Source: Bacteroidaceae bacterium
GTDB lineage: Bacteria > Bacteroidota > Bacteroidia > Bacteroidales > Bacteroidaceae
DNA: 44,211 nucleotides
NCBI GenBank assembly: GCA_017541025.1
Contig: JAFXZY010000069.1
Span: 1-44,211, forward strand
Direction: 5' to 3'
Shown here: positions 27,101 to 35,131 of the stretch, piece by piece
Layout: every line of letters begins with the position of its first letter
Position numbering within the stretch: position 1 is the first letter of the stretch
Position numbers and translations under genes: made by a program
Notes under the pieces: generated by a model
The model's input: the letters and a program-made list of their open reading frames with translations, nothing else
Told to the model about the DNA's origin: nothing
The model's database searches: none

Positions 27101-27411
27101 GGCTTGTGAAGAACTTGTTGAAACTAGCCAGAAAACAAGATTTGGAATATGTCTATATCATAAAAGGGAGTAATGTGATTCGCATTAACACCAAGACGGG
27201 GAAGCAGGAAGAACTCCGTCTGAATTGCTGGGCTTCGCTTTCAAGAATGGAGTTGATGGGTGAGATTATAGCATCTAAGGAGAATGACGTGGATTACGAA
27301 AGATCCATTATCCATCCTCAAGCTATCCTTTTGCCGATGGCTGAGATTACTTTCAAGGATAAGTATTATGATTCCTCCATCAGTGACAGATTCAGGGAGT
27401 TGAAGCATTGA
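24160..27411 (+). CDS. Secreted double TldD/PmbA-like metalloprotease protein
   Basis: A very long member of the TldD/PmbA family: 1083 residues against about 450-550 for single proteins. A signal peptide (MKKVISIFVLWICCQAISSQS) directs export. The first half is a TldD-like unit with the zinc motif HEVLGH at residues 304-309 (VLFSGEASGVFFHEVLGH), KNLLHAAPQ, GHGRAAFGEKPIPRQSNLIV and RGVSFIGTPLSAF. From about residue 590 a second unit starts (YFIDYVLRRRASARIESALG); its equivalent position reads GPVLFENYGAMEALIHENKLY, without HExxxH, so it resembles the zinc-less PmbA-type partner. The two halves probably form the TldD-PmbA heterodimer in one chain. Cytoplasmic TldD/PmbA process microcin or CcdA; the substrate of this exported form is unknown. 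A promoter lies upstream at 23990. Confidence 0.85.
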   Translation: MKKVISIFVLWICCQAISSQSYKEDVLFNILKQEVNYYYSHLSQDSIPVSFLSLNVMDEKDVVVSSDMGYASLSEKSSRKLSPIIIIGNSQPEKPLSMRDFTEEEWRSYHTSVVDLPLTNNEDAIKDVIWSTLNKKYMGTMAVYRKLLKQGGKNTVTAPTQTKGEKYYEGPILPQEIDREKWKGILNRVTLNQVGNASVVCRAIFDCKTEREYIVSSEGTAIAQNRKTLWVGLNASATDENGSECSLTKDFVAFDDSGLPSEDVLHEAMHDLIIRVTSLSKAPMAEAYSGPVLFSGEASGVFFHEVLGHRLEKDDSEFKPMIGKNVLPSDMNVTCDPTINNINGIPVWGNYLYDDDGCKGKRVECIKDGIMKNLLHAAPQKEGDAPSNGHGRAAFGEKPIPRQSNLIVETNHPYTEQQLREIFVQDLKQNNKEYGYYIRTVSNGWTTTSNNTNRVSSFNVVPIETYRVYADGRPDSLVRGVSFIGTPLSAFSNIKAAGGKMKIFNGRCGAQSGWIPVSSTSPMLYVSQMETQCIKENKGKQPPFLPYPEFVRKEELNGIETDSLIFRAMADEMKRSQDSLQNSDGIKPYFIDYVLRRRASARIESALGACKKFNSGEIKNTGIVNVIAGNKMGTTHSNKYGGVLFELPDEISYNHIRRELWNQTDVQFKESVEAVSKIKQRAQEFIDDSIPEWQEQPANVIIESSALDNWQEDTQKLKVLADTLSAVFKRYPSLINPHVIIKLNYTDYYRVTSDGLHRRIPRKKITINAEVDIPTPEGKTFDYNYYILAYDMKEIPPTDSLLASMERFAKLSIAQENLLHPEEREYIGPVLFENYGAMEALIHENKLYSPNISQYISSRFDLSSREYNDSYKKIGKKVISNSLSVWQLGNDSVYNGRRLFRYQKYDADGIRPATIELIRNGVLVNQLSGRIPSPKSLKSTGNEWLGLDDEFWDEFRKNIHITKFHNGVIRITSNNTMSHTRLVKNLLKLARKQDLEYVYIIKGSNVIRINTKTGKQEELRLNCWASLSRMELMGEIIASKENDVDYERSIIHPQAILLPMAEITFKDKYYDSSISDRFRELKH

Positions 27412-27455
27412 ATAAAAACTTTCCGGAATAATGCTTTCGTGTCACAAAAAAAGCG

Positions 27456-27463
27456 TATCTTTG
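27456..27463 (+). promoter_or_regulatory. -7 element of the tkt-rpiB unit
   Basis: TATCTTTG lies 34 bases before the tkt ATG, in the position typical for this promoter class. The upstream half (TTTCG at 27434) is a poor match. Confidence 0.6.
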
Positions 27464-27497
27464 CAAAGAGAAAAACAAAAAACAAACGATTTTAGAT

Positions 27498-29531
27498 ATG
27501 AACAGCATTCAAACAATGAACCGCGCAGCCGATAACATACGTATCCTGGCTGCCTCTATGGTAGAGAAAGCAAAAAGCGGTCATCCTGGCGGTGCCATGG
27601 GTGGAGCCGACTTTATCAACGTGCTTTACAGCGAATATCTGCAGTACGACCCCAAGAATCCAACCTGGATTGGGCGAGACCGTTTCTTCCTTGATCCCGG
27701 ACACATGGCTCCCATGCTATATGCCCAACTGACACTCATCGGGAAATATTCTTTGGAAGAAATACAACAACTGAGACAATGGGGCTCTCCTACCCCAGGA
27801 CATCCCGAGGTATGCTATCAGCGTGGAATAGAAAACAGTTCCGGTCCCCTGGGACAGGGACATGCGTACGCTGTTGGTGCAGCCATTGCCGCTAAATTCC
27901 TGGCTGCCAAGACTGGTAACCCCACATTCGAGAAAGAAACCATCTATGCCTACATCAGCGACGGTGGCATCCAGGAGGAGATCAGTCAGGGTGCAGCACG
28001 TATTGCAGGAAATCTGGCGTTGGACAACCTGATTATGTTCTACGATTCTAACGACATTCAGTTGTCAACAGAAACTGAGGTTGTAATGAACGAGGACACC
28101 GCAGCTAAGTATCGTGCCCTGCAGTGGGAGGTTATCGAAATTAACGGAAACGACGTTGCTCAGATTCGTCAAGCTATAGAGAAAGCTAAAGCCGTTAAAG
28201 ACAAGCCTACCCTTATCATCGGAAAGACCATTATGGGCAAGGGAGCCATAAAGGGTGACGGTACCAGCTACGAACGTAACTGCAGCACCCACGGAGCGCC
28301 CTTGGGCGGTGACGCTTTCCGTAACACCATTAAGAACCTTGGAGGGGATCCAGAAAACCCATTCGTAATCATGCCCGAAGTACAGGCCATGTACGAAGCT
28401 CGTAAGAAGGAACTCGAGAATATTGTCGCCAAGCGTTATGAGGAGGAAAAGAACTGGGCTGAGAAGAATATAGACATGGCTACCCAACTGAACGATTGGT
28501 TTGCCAAGAAGGTTCCTGCTGTCAACTGGGACGAGATTCAACAGAAGGACAACGATGCTACACGTAACGCTTCCGCTGCCTGTCTGAACTTCTTGGCTAA
28601 ACAGGTTCCTAATATGATTGTAGCTTCTGCCGACCTGAGCAACTCCGATAAGACAGACGGGTTTCTGAAGGGTGGAGCAACTTCCATAACAAAAGACAAC
28701 TACGCAGGAGGTTTCTTCCAAGCTGGTGTAGCCGAACTTACCATGGCGTGCTGCTGTATAGGTATGGCCCTGCATGGTGGTGTTATCCCCGCTTGCGGAA
28801 CATTCTTTGTATTCAGCGACTACATGAAGCCTGCCGTTCGCATGGCTGCACTTATGGAACTGCCGGTGAAGTTCATTTGGACTCACGATGCCTTCCGTGT
28901 AGGTGAGGACGGTCCTACTCATGAGCCTGTTGAGCAAGAAGCACAAATCCGCCTGATGGAGAAACTGAAGAACCATAGCGGACAAAACTCCGTGCTTGTT
29001 CTCCGCCCCGAAGACAGCAAGGCAACAACCGTTTGCTGGCAGTTGGCAATGGAGAACACCAAAACACCTACTGCACTTATTTTCAGTCGTCAGAATATCC
29101 AGGATTTGCCAGAAGGCAACAATTATGACAACATAAAACTTGGTGCTTACGTTACTGCAGGAAGCGATGACGCCTTCGATGTGATTCTGGTTGGTAACGG
29201 TTCTGAAGTCAGCACACTGGTTGCCGGTGCACGTTTGCTTCAGCAGGAAGGGATTAAGGTTCGCATCGTAAGTGTCCCCAGCGAAGGCCTCTTCCGCGAG
29301 CAGTCTACTGAATACCAGCAGGAAATCATCCCCGCAGGAAGCAAGGTGTTTGGTCTTACCGCAGGTCTGCCTGTCAACTTGCAAGGCTTTTTAGTGGGTG
29401 CTAACCCATGCAGCCGCATCTGGGGCTTGGAGAGTTTCGGTTTCTCGGCTCCCTACAAGGTGTTAGACGAGAAATTGGGCTTTACGGCAGAGAATGTTTA
29501 CAATCAGGTTAAGGAAATGCTTCAGGCTTAA
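27498..29531 (+). CDS. tkt: Transketolase
   Basis: Transketolase moves two-carbon units between sugar phosphates in the non-oxidative pentose phosphate pathway, using thiamine diphosphate and Mg2+. The 677-residue protein has GHPGGAMGGADF near residue 28, GPLGQGHAYAVGAAIA, the thiamine-diphosphate site SDGGIQEEISQGA...NLIMFYDSND, and the second-domain blocks DGPTHEPVEQEAQIRLM and SVPSEGLF. Length is normal. rpiB follows 6 bases after its stop, so the two pentose phosphate enzymes are co-transcribed. Confidence 0.97.
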   Translation: MNSIQTMNRAADNIRILAASMVEKAKSGHPGGAMGGADFINVLYSEYLQYDPKNPTWIGRDRFFLDPGHMAPMLYAQLTLIGKYSLEEIQQLRQWGSPTPGHPEVCYQRGIENSSGPLGQGHAYAVGAAIAAKFLAAKTGNPTFEKETIYAYISDGGIQEEISQGAARIAGNLALDNLIMFYDSNDIQLSTETEVVMNEDTAAKYRALQWEVIEINGNDVAQIRQAIEKAKAVKDKPTLIIGKTIMGKGAIKGDGTSYERNCSTHGAPLGGDAFRNTIKNLGGDPENPFVIMPEVQAMYEARKKELENIVAKRYEEEKNWAEKNIDMATQLNDWFAKKVPAVNWDEIQQKDNDATRNASAACLNFLAKQVPNMIVASADLSNSDKTDGFLKGGATSITKDNYAGGFFQAGVAELTMACCCIGMALHGGVIPACGTFFVFSDYMKPAVRMAALMELPVKFIWTHDAFRVGEDGPTHEPVEQEAQIRLMEKLKNHSGQNSVLVLRPEDSKATTVCWQLAMENTKTPTALIFSRQNIQDLPEGNNYDNIKLGAYVTAGSDDAFDVILVGNGSEVSTLVAGARLLQQEGIKVRIVSVPSEGLFREQSTEYQQEIIPAGSKVFGLTAGLPVNLQGFLVGANPCSRIWGLESFGFSAPYKVLDEKLGFTAENVYNQVKEMLQA

Positions 29532-29537
29532 CGCGCG

Positions 29538-29972
29538 ATGAAGAAGATAGGATTAGCCAGCGATCATGCTGGATTTCCGCTGAAGGAACATGTGAAAGAG
29601 TACCTGACTGCCAAGGGACTGGAGTTTGAGGATTTCGGAACCTACAGCGAGGAAAGCTGCGACTATCCCGATTTCGGACATGCTTTGGGTTCTGCCATTG
29701 AAGCAGGTTCCGTTTACCCGGGGATTGCTGTCTGTGGCAGCGGTGAAGGTATCAGCATAACGCTCAATAAACATCAGGGTGTAAGGGCCGGACTTTGCTG
29801 GATTCCGGAAATAGCACATCTGATCCGTCAGCATAACGATGCCAACGTGCTGGTAATGCCAGGCAGGTTTATTACCAATGCTGAAGCAGATGCTATTATG
29901 GATGAGTTTCTGACAACCTCTTTCGAGGGAGGACGCCACAAAAGGCGTGTTGACAAGATTCCCTGTAAATAA
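29538..29972 (+). CDS. rpiB: Ribose 5-phosphate isomerase B
   Basis: RpiB interconverts ribose 5-phosphate and ribulose 5-phosphate. The 144-residue protein opens IGLASDHAGFPLKEHV, with the Asp and His (residues 9-10) that bind the sugar, and has the phosphate loop and catalytic Cys66 in CGSGEGISI, followed by NKHQGVRAGLCW and NDANVLVMPGRF. It is translationally close to tkt and is followed by a hairpin terminator facing guaA. Confidence 0.97.
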   Translation: MKKIGLASDHAGFPLKEHVKEYLTAKGLEFEDFGTYSEESCDYPDFGHALGSAIEAGSVYPGIAVCGSGEGISITLNKHQGVRAGLCWIPEIAHLIRQHNDANVLVMPGRFITNAEADAIMDEFLTTSFEGGRHKRRVDKIPCK

Positions 29973-29980
29973 CTATACAC

Positions 29981-30013
29981 GAAAGGGCTTGAGGTTTATT
30001 CTCAGGCCCTTTC
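29981..30013. terminator. Bidirectional terminator between rpiB and guaA
   Basis: GAAAGGGCTTGAG (29981-29993) pairs with CTCAGGCCCTTTC (30001-30013), 13 bases with one G-T pair, around a 7-base loop. It lies between two convergent genes and can end transcription from both sides. Confidence 0.8.
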
Positions 30014-30022
30014 TGTATTCTG

Positions 30023-31678
30023 TTATTCCCACTCGATTGTCGAAGGCGGTTTAGATGATATGTCATAGCATACTCTATTTACACCTTTTACCTTATTTAT
30101 AATCTCGTTGCTTATCTTAGCCATAAAGTCATAAGGAAGATGTGCCCAGTCGGCAGTCATTGCATCGGTACTGGTTACTGCACGCAGAGCAACAGGGTTC
30201 TCGTAAGTACGTTCATCACCCATAACACCTACACTGCAAACTTCGGAAAGCAAGACGGTTCCTGCCTGCCAGATCTGATCGTAAAGACTGACTTCGATTT
30301 CACCATTCTGCATATTTGCAGGAACACCGGCAGCTAACACACGACGGGCTTCTTCGCCACTAAGCTTTACCTTATATTCGCGGAGGCCTCGGATATAAAT
30401 ATCATCAGCATCCTGCAAAATACGTACTTTTTCGGGGGTTATTGCACCAAGTATGCGGACAGCCAGACCTGGACCGGGGAAAGGATGACGGGTAATTAAA
30501 TGCTCGGGCATACCTAACTCACGCCCTACCCTACGAACCTCGTCTTTGAACAGCCATTTCAAGGGTTCACAGAGAGAGAGGTGCATCTCCTCGGGTAATC
30601 CTCCCACATTATGATGACTCTTAATAACCTTTCCTGTAATATTCAGACTCTCGATACGGTCCGGATAAATTGTACCCTGCGCCAACCAACGGACAGCACC
30701 ATCCTGATCTCCCTGGCGTGAGTGCTCGATAATGGCTTTTGCCTGCTCGTTAAAAACTTCTATAAAGTCACGGCCGATTATCTTACGTTTGTTCTCGGGA
30801 TCTGTTACTCCAGCAAGGTCCGACAGAAACTTTTCGCTGGCATTTACACCTATCACATTCAAGCCCAAGCATTCGTAATCGCGCATCACATCGGTAAATT
30901 CGTTTTTGCGAAGCATCCCGTGATCCACGAAGATACAGGTCAGCTGGTTACCGATAGCCCTATTCAGCAATACGGCACAAACGCTACTGTCAACGCCACC
31001 GGACAAGCCAAGTATTACGCGGTCTGTTCCTATCTGCTGACGTAACTCCCGTACTGTTGTCTCTATATAGTTGGCAGCCGACCAGTCTTGTCTGCCGCCA
31101 CAAACATCCACGACAAAGTTCTTCAGCAAGAGCGTACCCTGAACACTATGGAACACCTCAGGATGGAACTGCACACCAAACACAGGCTTGCCACCGTTAA
31201 ACGATGGCATGTAGTAAGCTGCATTCTGCACCTGCTGGGTGCTTGCTGCAACCTGCGCACCTGCAGGAATAGCAGTGATAGTATCGCCATGCGACATCCA
31301 AACCTGACTGTTGTCGTCGAATCCCTTAAACAACGGGCAATCCTTATCTATGGTTTTCAGGTTCTGCCTACCATATTCCCTACTACCTGCCGGCTCTACA
31401 TTACCGCCATTATTATAAGCAATGTACTGGGCACCATAGCAGATTCCCAAGACGGGAAGTTTGCTGATAAACTGGCTTAAATCCACCTTAAAGGCTTCCG
31501 GATCGTAAACACTATAGGGACTTCCTGCCAGGATAACACCTATTACATCAGGGTCGCCAACGGGGAATTTATTATAAGGAAGAATTTCACAAAACGTGTC
31601 CAACTCACGTAATCTTCTGGCTATGAGCTGGGTTGTCTGTGAACCAAAATCTAAAATAATAACTTTTTGTTGCTGCAT
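30023..31678 (-). CDS. guaA: Glutamine-hydrolysing GMP synthase
   Basis: GuaA aminates XMP to GMP in the last step of guanine nucleotide synthesis. The start at 31678 ([20 protein letters not shown]) was chosen because 25 upstream codons lack family similarity and overlap a -7 element. The 551-residue protein has a class I glutamine amidotransferase domain ([13 protein letters not shown] with Cys80, VQFHPEV), a PP-loop ATP pyrophosphatase domain ([18 protein letters not shown]) and the C-terminal dimerisation domain ending [14 protein letters not shown]. Between GLREYK and LYDQIWQAG there are about 28 residues ([20 protein letters not shown] and following) not present in the E. coli enzyme, which explains the extra length. 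It converges on rpiB. Confidence 0.96.
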   Translation of the reverse strand: MQQQKVIILDFGSQTTQLIARRLRELDTFCEILPYNKFPVGDPDVIGVILAGSPYSVYDPEAFKVDLSQFISKLPVLGICYGAQYIAYNNGGNVEPAGSREYGRQNLKTIDKDCPLFKGFDDNSQVWMSHGDTITAIPAGAQVAASTQQVQNAAYYMPSFNGGKPVFGVQFHPEVFHSVQGTLLLKNFVVDVCGGRQDWSAANYIETTVRELRQQIGTDRVILGLSGGVDSSVCAVLLNRAIGNQLTCIFVDHGMLRKNEFTDVMRDYECLGLNVIGVNASEKFLSDLAGVTDPENKRKIIGRDFIEVFNEQAKAIIEHSRQGDQDGAVRWLAQGTIYPDRIESLNITGKVIKSHHNVGGLPEEMHLSLCEPLKWLFKDEVRRVGRELGMPEHLITRHPFPGPGLAVRILGAITPEKVRILQDADDIYIRGLREYKVKLSGEEARRVLAAGVPANMQNGEIEVSLYDQIWQAGTVLLSEVCSVGVMGDERTYENPVALRAVTSTDAMTADWAHLPYDFMAKISNEIINKVKGVNRVCYDISSKPPSTIEWE

Positions 31679-31710
31679 AAGCGGCTGACCTACTTTAATT
31701 TTTATGGCTG

Positions 31711-31718
31711 CAAAGTTA
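31711..31718 (-). promoter_or_regulatory. -7 element of guaA
   Basis: TAACTTTG on the minus strand lies 32 bases before the chosen guaA ATG. The -33 half is not clear. Confidence 0.5.
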
Positions 31719-31815
31719 CAAAGATTATTCATATCATTGTATTGGAAATACACGTTTTTTCAACAAAAGCATAAACTTTTTAATCTAATTGTAGTCCAAT
31801 AAATACAAAAAAACG

Positions 31816-31823
31816 TATCTTTG
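31816..31823 (+). promoter_or_regulatory. -7 element of the glycosyltransferase-pyrC unit
   Basis: TATCTTTG lies 22 bases before the ATG at 31846, divergent from the guaA promoter. The -33 half is not well spaced. Confidence 0.55.
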
Positions 31824-31845
31824 CCCTATATAATATAAATAATGT

Positions 31846-32589
31846 ATGGAATCAAGACATAAGAACGATAGCATTGTTATCATTCCCACATATAACGAGA
31901 AGGAAAACATAGAAGCCATCATCAGGGCTGTTACCAGCCTTGAAAAAGGCTTTGATGTTCTCATCATCGACGACGGAAGTCCTGACGGAACAGCTCAGAT
32001 AGTAAAGAATCTGATGAGTTCTGAATTTCAGGACCGCCTTCACCTAATAGAACGTAGTGGCAAGTTAGGTCTTGGAACAGCCTATATAAGAGGTTTCCAG
32101 TGGGCCATCGAGGAAAAGTACGATTATGTGATTGAGATGGACGCAGACTTCAGTCACAATCCCGCCGACCTTCCCCGCCTTTATGCTGCCTGCCACGATG
32201 AGGGATATGATGTTTCCGTAGGTAGCCGGTACGTTACAGGTGTGAATGTTGTCAACTGGCCCATAGGTCGTGTGCTGATGAGCTATTATGCTTCAGCCTA
32301 TGTCCGCACAGTACTTGGAATCTCGCTCCGTGACACCACCGCAGGCTTTGTCTGCTACAAACGCCAAGTGCTGGAAGCCATCGACCTCGACAACATCCGC
32401 TTCAAGGGCTATGCTTTCCAAATTGAGATGAAATATACAGCCCTTCGCTTAGGATTCAAGGTTAAGGAAGTACCCGTCATCTTTGTGAACCGCGAGTTAG
32501 GAACTAGCAAGATGAGCGGGGGTATCTTTGGCGAAGCTCTCTTTGGCGTAATCAAGTTAAGATTAGGAAAAGTCAGAAGAAAAGCTTAA
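31846..32589 (+). CDS. Polyprenol monophosphomannose synthase-like glycosyltransferase (GT2)
   Basis: The 247-residue protein resembles dolichol-phosphate mannose synthase, which transfers a sugar from a nucleotide donor to a polyprenyl phosphate at the inner face of the membrane. It shows the GT-A fold motifs IVIIPTYNEKENIEAII, VLIIDDGSPDGTAQIV, the DxD-like EMDADFSHNPADLPRL, and AGFVCYKRQVLEAI...GYAFQIEMKYTALRLGFKVKEVPVIF. No C-terminal membrane helices are present, so it is of the short soluble type. The donor sugar is not known. pyrC starts immediately after the stop codon. Confidence 0.9.
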   Translation: MESRHKNDSIVIIPTYNEKENIEAIIRAVTSLEKGFDVLIIDDGSPDGTAQIVKNLMSSEFQDRLHLIERSGKLGLGTAYIRGFQWAIEEKYDYVIEMDADFSHNPADLPRLYAACHDEGYDVSVGSRYVTGVNVVNWPIGRVLMSYYASAYVRTVLGISLRDTTAGFVCYKRQVLEAIDLDNIRFKGYAFQIEMKYTALRLGFKVKEVPVIFVNRELGTSKMSGGIFGEALFGVIKLRLGKVRRKA

Positions 32590-33906
32590 ATGGATTTCGA
32601 GATAAAGGATGTTGTCGTTGTTAACGAGGGAGAGCGCTTCCTTGGCTCTGTCCGTGTTGAAGATGGTGTAATAACCAAGATAACAACATCGTCAAAAGAA
32701 TTAGAAGAGAAGGATTTCAAAGAAAAACTTTTTCTTCTTCCTGGTATCATAGATGACCATGTACACATGCGTGACCCAGGACTTACGCATAAGGCCGACA
32801 TGGATACAGAAACCTGTGCAGCAGCCGCCGGAGGCGTGACTACCGTGCTGGATATGCCTAATGTCTCTCCTCAAACCACCACATTATCCCTCCTCGAAGA
32901 ACGCTATAAGATAGCTGCCCGGAAGTGCCACGTCAACTACGGCTTCTTCCTGGGTGCCACAAATGATAATCTCCAGGAGATCCGTAACGTTGATGTCCAT
33001 CGCGTGCCTGGTGTCAAGCTTTTTATGGGAAGTAGCACAGGCAACATGCTGGTAGATAAGGAGGAAGCACTCCGCAATATCTTCCGCCATTGCCCCACCC
33101 TTCTTATGACACATTGCGAGAACACCAATCGCATCAACCAGCGAATGGCAGAAGCAAAAGCCCTGTATGGCGATGACCCGGATATCATTCATCATCCCGA
33201 GATTCGCGATGCTGAAGCCTGCTACCAAAGTACGGAACTGGCTGTCAGACTTGCCAAAGAAACAGGTGCCCGCCTGCATGTAGCTCATTTGACGACAGCA
33301 AAGGAACTGGATTTATTCACTCCAAACGACAAGCAGATAACAGCAGAAGCCTGCGTAGCCCATCTTTTCTTCTCCGATCAGGACTACCCCACTTTAGGCA
33401 CACGCATCAAATGTAATCCTGCTATCAAGAGCATAGCAGACAGACAGGCACTCCGTCAGGCACTCTCAGATGGAAGAATCACAATTGTTGGAACAGATCA
33501 TGCGCCCCATCTGCTCAGCGAAAAGGAAGGCGGATGCTGCAAGGCCATGAGCGGAATGCCTATGGTTCAGTTCAGTTTGCCCGCTATGTTAAGCCTTGTG
33601 GACGAAGGCGTTCTTACCATCCAACGTATGGTAGAACTCATGAGCCATAATCCAGCCCGTCTCTTTGGAATAGAAAAACGTGGATTCATACGTGAAGGCT
33701 ATCATGCCGACTTAGTTCTGCTTCGTCCCGACACACCTTGGCAGGTTACCAAGGATATTATACTAAGTCGCTGTGTCTGGAGCCCGTTAGAAGGAAGAAC
33801 CTTCCGTTGGCACGTTGAACGTACTTACGTTAACGGTCAACAGGTATGGGACGGAAAGCAAATCAATCCCTCCGTTTTGGGACAAGCTGCAAGGTTCAAC
33901 GCATAA
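32590..33906 (+). CDS. pyrC: Dihydroorotase
   Basis: Dihydroorotase cyclises carbamoyl aspartate in pyrimidine synthesis. The 438-residue amidohydrolase has the metal site DDHVHMRDPG (His57 and His59 with Arg61), AAAAGGVTTVLDMPN, the probable carbamylated Lys in GVKLFMGSSTGN, further His residues in LMTHCEN and RLHVAHLTT, and the catalytic Asp in TDHAPHLLSEK. This is the class I type typical for Bacteroidetes. Its ATG directly follows the TAA of the glycosyltransferase gene, an arrangement I recall as usual in this phylum. It is the last housekeeping gene before the accessory island. Confidence 0.93.
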   Translation: MDFEIKDVVVVNEGERFLGSVRVEDGVITKITTSSKELEEKDFKEKLFLLPGIIDDHVHMRDPGLTHKADMDTETCAAAAGGVTTVLDMPNVSPQTTTLSLLEERYKIAARKCHVNYGFFLGATNDNLQEIRNVDVHRVPGVKLFMGSSTGNMLVDKEEALRNIFRHCPTLLMTHCENTNRINQRMAEAKALYGDDPDIIHHPEIRDAEACYQSTELAVRLAKETGARLHVAHLTTAKELDLFTPNDKQITAEACVAHLFFSDQDYPTLGTRIKCNPAIKSIADRQALRQALSDGRITIVGTDHAPHLLSEKEGGCCKAMSGMPMVQFSLPAMLSLVDEGVLTIQRMVELMSHNPARLFGIEKRGFIREGYHADLVLLRPDTPWQVTKDIILSRCVWSPLEGRTFRWHVERTYVNGQQVWDGKQINPSVLGQAARFNA

Positions 33907-33953
33907 CAGTTTATAAGAACCTTTCCCAAACCAGAAAAATCTTTTTTTCCAAT

Positions 33954-34100
33954 CACAAAACATTCTTTTTCGGCAGAAAAAATTATTTTCATGGCGTGAA
34001 AATTTATTTTCAAAGCTTGATAATATATTTTCAAGGCATGAAAATAAATTTTCAAAGCCTGAAAATAGTTTTTCCACGAGGGATAAAATATTTTCTCGGC
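33954..34100. repeat. Seven exact-period 21-bp repeats with phased A/T tracts
   Basis: Seven units start at 33954, 33975, 33996, 34017, 34038, 34059 and 34080, each exactly 21 bases. Most have the form TGAAAAT(N)2-4ATTTTCAARGC, so each holds an A-tract and a T-tract about half a unit apart. Because 21 is divisible by 3, all six frames read as 7-residue repeats, and long open frames across this region on both strands are a by-product rather than genes. It lies in the 364-base gap between pyrC and dinD, which otherwise holds only a -7 element near 34208. Confidence 0.85.
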
Positions 34101-34207
34101 TACGAGTACCAGGACACAAATACTGGCAAATCCCAGGTTTTCTGTACAAGTGGGGCATAGAAATAATAATAGTTTTAGTAAGTACATTATAAATCGAAGA
34201 ACTTTTG

Positions 34208-34215
34208 TATATTTG
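34208..34215 (+). promoter_or_regulatory. -7 element upstream of the dinD-like gene
   Basis: TATATTTG matches TAnnTTTG and lies 56 bases before the ATG. An AAGGAG is present at about 34240 but is too far from the start to act as its ribosome site. No LexA-like palindrome was recognised. Confidence 0.45.
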
Positions 34216-34270
34216 TAGCTGAAAAAGAAGAATTGGCAACAAGGAGTTAACTTACAGAAAATGATTAATT

Positions 34271-35101
34271 ATGGATATACAGAAAATACAACAATACAAA
34301 TCTGCCTTCGACTTGATAGCAAAGGACATCAAGGATGATGAAGGGAACTCTATCGATGTATGGTATGCACGTGAGTTGCAACAAGTGTTAGGCTATGCGC
34401 GATGGGAAAATTTCGTGGTAGCCATTGGTCGCGCTATGGAATCGTGTAAAACACTGGGAATCAGTATTGACGACCATTTTCGTGAGGTCACGAAAATGGT
34501 CCAACTTGGTAGTGGCTCACAGCGCGAAGTTCAAGACTTTATGCTTACCCGTTATGCCTGTTACTTGATAGCTCAGAATGGCGACCCAAAGAAAGAAGAA
34601 GTAGCTTTTGCACAAAGTTACTTTGCTGTCCAGACTCGCAAGGCTGAACTTATCGAAGAACGATTAAATGAAGTGGCGCGTCTGAATACCCGTGAACGCT
34701 TACGAGCCTCTGAAAAGCAGTTAAGTCGCAACATTTACCAACGTGGAGTAGATGACCGTGGCTTTGGGCGTATCCGTTCCAAAGGAGATTATGCCCTGTT
34801 TGGTGGGCTTTCAACAGACCAAATGAAAAAACGGTTGGGAATCAAAAGCGGTGCTTTGGCAGACTTTCTACCCACATTAACGATTGCCGCCAAGAACCTT
34901 GCCACGGAAATGACCAATTACAACGTGGAACAAAAAGACCTCTATGGTGAAGCAAGCATCACAGCTGAGCACGTACAGAACAATCGTAGTGTTCGTGGTA
35001 TGTTGGGCCAACGCGGAATCAAGCCAGAGGAACTTCCACCTGCAGAGGATATTAAAAAAGGTAGAGCGACGTGTAGCCAAAGACGAAAAAAGCATGCTTA
35101 A
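34271..35101 (+). CDS. dinD: DinD-like DNA-damage-inducible protein, C-terminus frameshifted
   Basis: The 276-residue reading frame matches the DinD family, whose E. coli member is induced by the SOS response and inhibits RecA filaments. Shared blocks are VWYARELQQVLGYARWENF (a BRO-N-like start), DDHFREVTKMVQLGSGSQREVQDFMLTRYACYLIAQNGDPKKEEVAFAQSYFAVQTRKAEL, GLYGGL-like ALFGGLSTDQMKKRLGI, and EELPPAEDIKK. After EDIKK the frame continues with an unrelated, Arg/Cys-rich 11-residue end. Removing one A from the A6 run at 35054-35059 gives KVERRVAKDEKSMLKESQKL and a stop at 35133-35135 that overlaps the next ATG, which looks like the ancestral end. The protein may still work, as most of the domain is intact. 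Confidence 0.85.
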   Translation: MDIQKIQQYKSAFDLIAKDIKDDEGNSIDVWYARELQQVLGYARWENFVVAIGRAMESCKTLGISIDDHFREVTKMVQLGSGSQREVQDFMLTRYACYLIAQNGDPKKEEVAFAQSYFAVQTRKAELIEERLNEVARLNTRERLRASEKQLSRNIYQRGVDDRGFGRIRSKGDYALFGGLSTDQMKKRLGIKSGALADFLPTLTIAAKNLATEMTNYNVEQKDLYGEASITAEHVQNNRSVRGMLGQRGIKPEELPPAEDIKKGRATCSQRRKKHA

Positions 35102-35131
35102 AGAATCTCAAAAACTACCAAAAGATAGCGA

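Noticed and set aside
28065-29384. A 439-codon open frame on the minus strand across tkt
   Set aside because: It is a shadow of the transketolase gene, whose motifs are unambiguous on the plus strand; the antisense product has no recognisable family, is Cys/His-rich as such shadows are, and lacks a start context.
31679-31845. A purine riboswitch before guaA
   Set aside because: The leader from the -7 element to the start is only about 30 bases and shows no three-way junction pattern.
33954-34100. CRISPR array
   Set aside because: The 21-bp units follow each other directly with no unique spacers, and no cas genes are nearby.
33787-34242. Overlapping open frames on both strands with heptad-like repeats (for example 33846-34160 plus, 33787-34242 and 33837-34187 minus)
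   Set aside because: They exist because the 21-bp repeat is a multiple of three and lacks stop codons; three frames being open at once shows that none is selected for coding.
35054-35060. Programmed -1 frameshift at the A AAA AAG slippery sequence in dinD
   Set aside because: A -1 shift at this site leads almost at once to a TAG; the family-like C-terminus needs a shift in the other direction, so a deletion/insertion or transcriptional slippage fits better.
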